Below, piece by piece: positions 58,190 through 64,000 of a stretch of 64,000 nucleotides of DNA. The translations under genes and the position numbers were made by a program. Numbering within the stretch: the first letter of the stretch is position 1; every line of letters begins with the position of its first letter. This DNA comes from Humulus lupulus (Eukaryota; Streptophyta; Magnoliopsida; Rosales; Cannabaceae): positions 275,848,122 through 275,912,121 of the forward strand of contig NC_084795.1 in assembly GCF_963169125.1 (NCBI RefSeq), in the 5' to 3' direction. Below the pieces are notes generated by a model. That model saw only the letters and a list, made by a program, of their open reading frames with translations. It did not search any database and was not told where the DNA came from.

Positions 58190-60552
58190 CTAATGCCTTA
58201 ATTCTACTAATCCCATCTCCTTGATATGCTTATCAAATGTAGCTTCTAGCAGTGTCTTTGTAAACGGATCTGCAAGATTGTCTTCAGTTGCAATCTTCAT
58301 AACCTTCACATCTCCCCTAGCCACATATTCTCGAATAATGTGATACTTCCTTTCTATATGCTTACTCCTCTTGTGACTTCGAGGTTCTTTCGAGTTGGCT
58401 ATCGCTCCTGTATTGTCACAAAACAACACAAGCGGTTTATCCATTTCTGGAATAACACCAAGATCCGAATAGAACTTCTTTAGCCAGACTATTTCCTTAG
58501 CTGCTTCTGACGCAGCTATGTACTCAGCCTCCATGGTGGAATCTGAGATTGCAGACTGCTTTATGCTTCTCCAAATCACAGCTCCACCCCAAGAGTAAAC
58601 ACCATTCCAGAAGTAGACTTTCTGTCATCGACATCAGTCTGAAAATCTGAATCGGTGTAGCCTACAGGGTTCAGAACACCACCCTTGTAGACTAACATAT
58701 AATCCCTAGTCCGTCTCAAATACTTCAGGATACGCTTAACTGTTATCTAATGTTCCGGTCCTGGGTTTGACTGATACCTGCTAACTACTCCCACTGCATA
58801 GCAGATATCTGATCTAGTACACAACATGGCATACATCAGACTTCCAACTGCAGATGCGTAAGGAACTTTTCTCATTGCATCTTCCTCTTCAAGAGTCTGG
58901 GGAGACTACTTCTTTGAAAGATGAATTCCATGGTGGGACGGTAGACGCCCTTTCTTGGAATTTGTCATTGAGAAACGTTCAAGCACTTTATCAATGTAAG
59001 CTGCTTGAGATAGAGCTAAAAGTTTGTTCTTTCTATCCCTGATGATCTGGATACCTAGAACATAACTTGCTTCACCCAAATCCTTCATCTGGAATTGAGT
59101 GCTCAACCAATTCTTCACATCTGATAATTTCTTAACATTGTTTCCAATGAGTAAGATATCATCTACATAAAGAACCAGGAATACCACTATTTGATATGCC
59201 TTCAGTTGGTAAACACAGGGCTCATCAATATTTTGTTCAAAGCCATAGGTTTTGATTATTTCATCAAACCTAAGATTCCAGGAATGAGAAGCTTGCTTAA
59301 GTCCATAGATGGACCTATTTAACTTACAAACTTTTCCTTCTTGTCCAGATACTTTAAATCCTTCTGGTTGATCCATATAAATGACCTCGTCAAGCTTTCC
59401 ATTAAGAAAAGTTGTCTTGACGTCCATTTGCCAAATCTCATAGTCGAGAGTGGCTGCTATGGATAGGAGGATGCGAATGGATTTGAGCATGGCTACCGGA
59501 CTAAAAGTTTCCTCATAGTCCACGCCTTCTCTTTGGGTATAACCCTTTGCCACTAATCGAGCTTTATAAGTCTCGATATTTCCATCAACACCTCGTTTCT
59601 TCTTGTAGATCCACTTGCAGAAATGGCTGTCACTAGGTGCTTCCACAAGATCACAGACGGAATTTGAGTACATAGACTCCATTTCCTGTTTCATGGCTTC
59701 GAGCCATAGTTCCTTTTTCAGGGCTAGCCATTGCCTGTTTGAAAGACAACGGATCATCATCACTAGTGTCACCAACAACCATATTGGTTTCACCATCCAA
59801 ACCATAGCGAACTGGGTTCCTAGAAACCCTCCCACTACGACGAGGCTCCATGACTGTTTGCTCAGGAATAGTGGTACTTTCTTCATTTAAATCGACTTGC
59901 GTCGGTTGTACATGAAGAGTGGGAATTTCATCATCAACACGCGTTGATGACGATGGAACATTGGTTGGAGTCAATTCTTTAACCATCTCCTCTAAAACTA
60001 CTTTGCTACGAGGTTTAAAGTTTTGGACATAGTCATTTTCCAGAAAAGTAGCATTTGTAGAAGTAAACACTTTCTTTTTCTGAATGATTGTAGAAAAGTC
60101 CACCCCGAGTACCTTTAGGATAGCCAACAAACATGCAAACTTTAGTTCGCGGTTCTAGCTTCCCCTCCTTTTTCCTCAGGACGTGAGCGGGACACCCCCA
60201 GATTCTATAATGGCGTAAACTAGGTTCATGACCATTCCAGCGTTCTAAAGGTGTTTTGGGGATTGATTTTGACGGCACGACATTGAGAATGTCATTTGCG
60301 GTTTCAATTGCATGTCCCCAGAACGAAGTTGGTAGAGTTGAGTAACTAAGCATGCATCTAACCATTTCCAATAAAGTTATGTTTCGGCGTTCCGCTACAC
60401 CATTTTGTTACGGAGTACCTGGGGCAGTAAGTTGTGATAAAATCCCAAGTTCAGTTAAATGATCTTGGAACTGCATATCCAAATATTCTCCACCCCTATC
60501 AGATCGCAAGATCTTTAACCTTTTACCTAATTGGTTCTGAGACATTGCTAGG
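58190..60552 (-). pseudogene. Copia pol: integrase C-part, reverse transcriptase, RNase H (broken)
   Basis: Continuous by homology but broken in frame. Integrase keeps LRSDRGGEY (third catalytic residue) and GVAERRN. Reverse transcriptase (about 59720-58906) has [22 protein letters not shown] and the active site YVDDILLIG. RNase H (58579-58190) has STMEAEYIAASEA and DNTGAI. Damage: TAA within GTP(Q)NG of integrase (near 60414), one extra A in a run near 59720, TAG at 58908-58906, TAG at 58749-58747 where PGPEHW is expected, and a lost G in a GGGG run near 58588. In an active element these domains are released by the protease and act in a cytoplasmic particle and in integration. Confidence 0.9.
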
Positions 60553-61437
60553 TGTTATCCCCATTTCCTGTGAGGATTTTGGGCCTCGCCCCGGCCCACG
60601 GTCAGGGGACCAACTCGGCATTTGGGCCTTGTCCGGGGACTCCGGACTGGGCCTGTATAGATGGGTCCGGGACGCTCCTCCGGGTTCATCTTCAGCTTGA
60701 ACGGTCCCGGCGGTGTCCGAAGTGCCCGGCCGTTGTGGCCATCGCGTCCCTGTCCCGGGCCTGGTAGGGTCCGGGCTCGAAGTAAACGTAGCGGGCCAAA
60801 GGTAAACGAACCTGGACCGCTTCATCCCCAGGCTACGGCCCTGGCGTCCAGGATACTGAAACCGCCTCATTTCGCGTGAGCGTTGTCCCCCCACTTTTCG
60901 CCTGCAGAAAGGGTCACCTTGGGATTGTCTGCTGGCATGTCAGGACTGCGCAGCCAAGTACTCTGACCGGTCTTGTCTCCTGAATCGGCCTCGTGACTCG
61001 AAGTGGTCAGAGCCAAAGTGCCGTTTTTTCGGGAGAATGCTTGCGTCTCAGGGCAACTAGTTGGGCCTTAGCTGGTTTGGGGTTGGTGTATTGTATATCT
61101 TTTTAGCTTGAGCCTCCACTGGAAAGGCCCCTTGTGCACATTCCTCTGATGGGTCCGGGTCGGATCCGGCCCAAACCTGATGTCCCCCTCGGCCTATAAA
61201 TATAAGTTGTAAAACAACGTAGAAAGGGGGTAGAAGGCAGAAACTCTGTTCAGATATACTTAGAAAACTCCATTGTAAAAGCTTATCCTAGCTCTAATAC
61301 AGATTTATATATGGACTCGTGGACTAAGGCTAGTTAACGCCCCAACCACGTAAAAACCTTGTGTCGATCTTCCATTTTCATTATTATTATTAGTAAATAC
61401 CCTTCATTAAGATAGTTGCCGAAAATCTCGGTTAACA
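60553..61437 (+). mobile_element. Solo LTR D inserted in the copia integrase
   Basis: 885 bases from TGTTATCCCCATTTCCTG to ATCTCGGTTAACA, flanked by exact CTAGG (60548-60552 and 61438-61442). It is the same family as solo LTR C, sharing both ends, a TATA-like CCTATAAATATAAG near 61193 and the module ACTCGTGGACTAAGGC with AACCACGTAAAAACC near 61315-61355. It is GC-rich. The insertion separates the second catalytic Asp region (FIDDYSR) from the third catalytic Glu (SDRGGEY) of integrase. Confidence 0.92.
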
Positions 61438-61442
61438 CTAGG

Positions 61443-61862
61443 AATTCCTAAAACTTTGAAAATGTTTCTGATTTCCTATGCATTAGGTAAAGACATGAGT
61501 ATCTAGAGTAATCATCAATGAAAGTGACGAAATACTCAAAACCACCCCTGGCTTGTATATTCAAAGGTCCACAAACATCTGAATGCACAAGACCAAGTGG
61601 TTCTTTGGCCCTATCACCCTTTGCAGAGAATGGACGCTTGGTCAGTTTGCCTTCTAGACAAGATTCATAGACAGGTAATTTACCTAAGGTGAGTTCCCTC
61701 AAAGGTCCGTCCTTTGTAAGTCTTTGAATCCTATCATAGCCAATGTGACCTAGTCTCAAGTGCCATAAATACGTCATATTATTGTTATCGGTCTTTTGAC
61801 GTTTATTGGTCCTAGGTTTAGCTACTTTGAATAAATAATTGTTAAGAGCGAGGGGTTCGTTA
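61443..61862 (-). pseudogene. Copia GAG-pre-integrase and integrase N-part (truncated by LTR D)
   Basis: Reads MTYLWHLRLGHIGYDRIQRL (GAG-pre-integrase, HxxxH type with a later Cys in YESCLEGK). Integrase core HSDVCGP (first Asp) and FVTFIDDYSRY (second Asp) follow, then the frame stops at solo LTR D after ETFSKF. Upstream it continues in frame from the gag-protease ORF across a TGA at 61865-61867. It was once one polyprotein with the gag region and the pol region beyond the LTR. Confidence 0.9.
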
Positions 61863-61864
61863 GG

Positions 61865-63148
61865 TCACAGAATATAAAGCCCGTTTTCCAAACATGCAAT
61901 ACACAATTGTGATCCATTGAAAGAAATAGATATATTAAAACTTGTGAAAGTCATAACAAATCGTTCTAATTGCAACATGGAAACTGAAATTAAATTTCTA
62001 CTAAAATCCGGAATAAAAAATACATCTTTTAAAATTAAAAATTTATTTCCGAACTTCAGACGAGCTCTTCCTCTAGCTTGGACCGTAACGAACGCTCCGT
62101 TTCCAACTCTAAGCTTTAAGCCGCCTTCGTTCACTTCCTCCCACGATTCAAGAAGCTGTAAAGAGTTACAAACATGGTTAGTAGATCCAGAATCAATAAT
62201 CCAAACAGAGTTATCATTCTCTAAAACACATGTTTCTAAGATAAATGAACTATAATCATTACATTTGTTTTTATCTGCTAGAAACTTGGGGCAATTTTGT
62301 TTCCAATGCCCCTTTTCTTTGCAGTGAAAATATTTACCTTTAACTTTCTTGTTTTTCTTATTTTTCCCCTTAGGCGTCTGTGCACTTGATTGTGCACTCG
62401 CCTTTGCAGCTTTTGCAGGCTTGGGGTTATTGTTTTGCCCACCTTTCCTCTTGTTTCCAGCTTTTGAAGATGAAGCTTGGTTAGCTTCAGCCTTAGCTGG
62501 ATCAGCAGCAGTAGTAGTAGTTGTCTTCTTTTCTCCTCCCTTACTAGGTCCACCCATAATAGACTCAAAAGTCTGAAGCTCATTCATGAGCTGCGTCAGA
62601 CCATAGTTAAGTTTATTCAACACATAGTTGGTGGTGAATGGAAGGAAAGCTGGAGAAAGACTGTTGAGGATTAAGCGAACTTGAGTTTCCTCATCTATTA
62701 TGGCTTCGTGCAGTTCAGCTTCCTGAAAGTAGTTTGTCATCTTGATCAGGTGATCACGAACATGTTGAGAAGGTGCCATTCGAGCATTGGCATATTTCTT
62801 GGTGGCCTCAAAACGAGTCTGCGCTGACTTGGCACCAAACATGTCTTGGAGCTGATCCATGATTTCGTAGGTTGTCTCAACATTCTCCATCTTTGTCTTG
62901 AGAGTGTCGACCATACTAGTCAACATGTAGTACCGCGCCTTGTTGTTAGCCGCCTGCCAACGCTCATACTTGTCCATCACAGACTTGGTAGCTCCTTCAG
63001 CTGGAACTTCCGGGGATTCCTCAATCATGACGAACTTGGAGTTGTCACCTATCAACACAATGTTGATGTTTTGCTTCCATTTAAGGAAGTTTTCTCCAGT
63101 GAGTTTCTCCATCGAAAGTTGAGAAAGGATGGGAGTAGACACAGCCAT
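61865..63148 (-). CDS. Copia gag-protease, 427 codons, first Cys of zinc knuckle lost
   Basis: The start MAVSTPILSQLSMEKLTGEN with NFLKWK is typical of plant copia gag. The gag core spans about residues 15-210, then a Lys/Ala/Gln-rich linker (about 215-275). The zinc knuckle reads YFHCKEKGHWKQNC near 285, where the first Cys of the CX2CX4HX4C pattern is Tyr. The protease active site is IIDSGSTNHVC (about 320). In a working element gag forms the particle that packages RNA, and the protease cuts the polyprotein. The frame ends in TGA followed directly, in frame, by more polyprotein, so this stop is probably a mutation. No frameshift is seen within the 427 codons. Confidence 0.88.
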   Translation of the reverse strand: MAVSTPILSQLSMEKLTGENFLKWKQNINIVLIGDNSKFVMIEESPEVPAEGATKSVMDKYERWQAANNKARYYMLTSMVDTLKTKMENVETTYEIMDQLQDMFGAKSAQTRFEATKKYANARMAPSQHVRDHLIKMTNYFQEAELHEAIIDEETQVRLILNSLSPAFLPFTTNYVLNKLNYGLTQLMNELQTFESIMGGPSKGGEKKTTTTTAADPAKAEANQASSSKAGNKRKGGQNNNPKPAKAAKASAQSSAQTPKGKNKKNKKVKGKYFHCKEKGHWKQNCPKFLADKNKCNDYSSFILETCVLENDNSVWIIDSGSTNHVCNSLQLLESWEEVNEGGLKLRVGNGAFVTVQARGRARLKFGNKFLILKDVFFIPDFSRNLISVSMLQLERFVMTFTSFNISISFNGSQLCIACLENGLYIL

Positions 63149-64000
63149 AACTCAAAACTACAAAGTACCAATAAAATAGAAATCAATCACATTTGCTCAA
63201 TAAAACTTCTATTCACACAAATTTCAAGAAATAGCACAACATATACCAAAAATATGTAAGATATGAGAAAAAATACCAAAAACAATCATATCTCTATTTC
63301 TTTAGGTTTTTAACTAATCTATGATATCCTTGTCCCGGTTGGCGAGAGTCGAAAATACCACTAGTTAAATAGAGTTGTAAACTCATTTAATAATGGACAC
63401 CACTATTAACAACTTACTATTCGATCAAAATAAGAAAACAAAATCTCTTATTTTATGAGCTAGACCCACGGTTTCAATAATCATAGATTTAGTCCTAGTA
63501 GTCACCGTAGGGGTGAATCTAGTAGAATTTGACCTATAATTATCTATCTTTCGAGATATAACCTTGTCAAAATAACTAATGAACACCTTCCGTAGGGGGA
63601 CGAATCAAAGCGCCTCGAGGCCCCATTAAGCTATTGACTATGTTAAACCAACGGTGGAGATCGAATAAAATTCTTAAAATAAGCTCATTATAAAATTAAA
63701 AATAGTATTTTTATTATTTATTTTTAGAAAATTAATGACTATGGTTTTCCAAAAAAAATTAAATAGATTAAAATTTTTAAAACCAAAGTCCTATAATTTC
63801 TTATTAATTATAAAGTGTCACATTGAAACAAATTCAATTAATTTAGAATTAATTTGTTGCTAATCAATATTTAGGTTTAACTAATATAATGAACCTATAC
63901 AATTAAGTCCAACTCAGGTAAATGGGCCTTAACAATTGGGCTTGTATGGAGGAGGGCTGGGTCTAGTATGTCGTTCCCACTACAAAGACCCCCTATCTTC
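63149..64000 (-). other. Copia 5' untranslated region (to window edge)
   Basis: On the minus strand this leads into the gag ATG at 63148. No LTR start or tRNA-Met-like primer site (TGGTATCAGAGC type) is visible up to base 64000, so the primer binding site and 5' LTR lie further right. It contains short less AT-rich blocks such as CCTCGAGGCCCC near 63613. Confidence 0.6.

Larger units (their letters stand above)
56309..64000 (-). mobile_element. Nearly full-length inactive Ty1-copia element, 5' LTR off the edge
   Basis: Order on the minus strand: 5' untranslated region (63149-64000 and beyond), gag-protease, GAG-pre-integrase and integrase, reverse transcriptase, RNase H, polypurine tract, 3' LTR. 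This is Ty1-copia gene order (integrase before reverse transcriptase). Solo LTR D splits the integrase. Several nonsense codons and frameshifts make it inactive. It inserted into the gypsy LTR at CCTGTATA. The duplicated target should be found next to the 5' LTR to the right. Confidence 0.9.

Noticed and set aside
60434..60894. Several GC-rich frames on both strands
   Set aside because: They lie inside solo LTR D or straddle its border with integrase. No domain in any.
62349..62576. 75-codon plus-strand frame, apparently hydrophobic
   Set aside because: Antisense of the Lys/Ala-rich gag linker.
1..64000. CRISPR arrays, bacterial operons, ribosome binding sites, tRNA genes
   Set aside because: None seen. 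The tandem repeats present lack spacer structure, and the gene architecture is that of a plant nuclear genome.

Overview
The window is nuclear DNA from a flowering plant, most likely a eudicot. The evidence is a spliced plant-type gene with GT/AG introns, a very AT-rich background, many short fold-back (MITE-like) elements, and nested plant LTR retrotransposons of the Ty1-copia and Ty3-gypsy classes. I cannot name the species from sequence alone.

Only one host gene is certain. It is a four-exon xyloglucan endotransglucosylase/hydrolase on the minus strand (10186 to 8071), most like the Arabidopsis XTH27/XTH28 group. It encodes 330 residues with signal peptide, catalytic motif and C-terminal XET domain, and has a plausible TATA box, a 3'UTR and a poly(A) signal. 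Less certain coding units lie at 50.3-53.0 kb: an intact 269-codon ORF of unknown family (minus), a possible 51-residue membrane peptide gene (minus), and a decayed three-exon reading frame (plus).

Layout. 1-8 kb: AT-rich intergenic DNA with a purine-rich tract and MITE copies. 8-10.4 kb: the XTH gene and its promoter. 10.6-24 kb: intergenic DNA with fold-back elements, a diverged tandem array, three GC-richer promoter-like islands and one solo LTR. 24-34 kb: a nest of transposons. Here a palindromic fold-back element of about 0.9 kb has been split by three LTR insertions, and two more solo LTRs sit in a neighbouring AT-rich tandem array. 34-50 kb: AT-rich DNA with several MITE families, including one large inverted-repeat element at 38.3-39.1 kb. 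50-53 kb: the uncertain coding units. 53-64 kb: a second nest, with a copia LTR remnant, a gypsy protease scrap, a gypsy LTR, and a nearly full-length but inactive copia element on the minus strand whose integrase is split by a solo LTR. The 5' LTR of that copia lies beyond the right edge.

Most of the clear structure comes from transposon history. Terminal TG/CA dinucleotides and short target-site duplications can be read directly for several solo LTRs: CTAGG, ATTAT, TATAT and ATGCC are exact, and others are near-exact. The reading-frame breaks in the dead elements are mostly of C-to-T or G-to-A type, as expected for long-methylated DNA.
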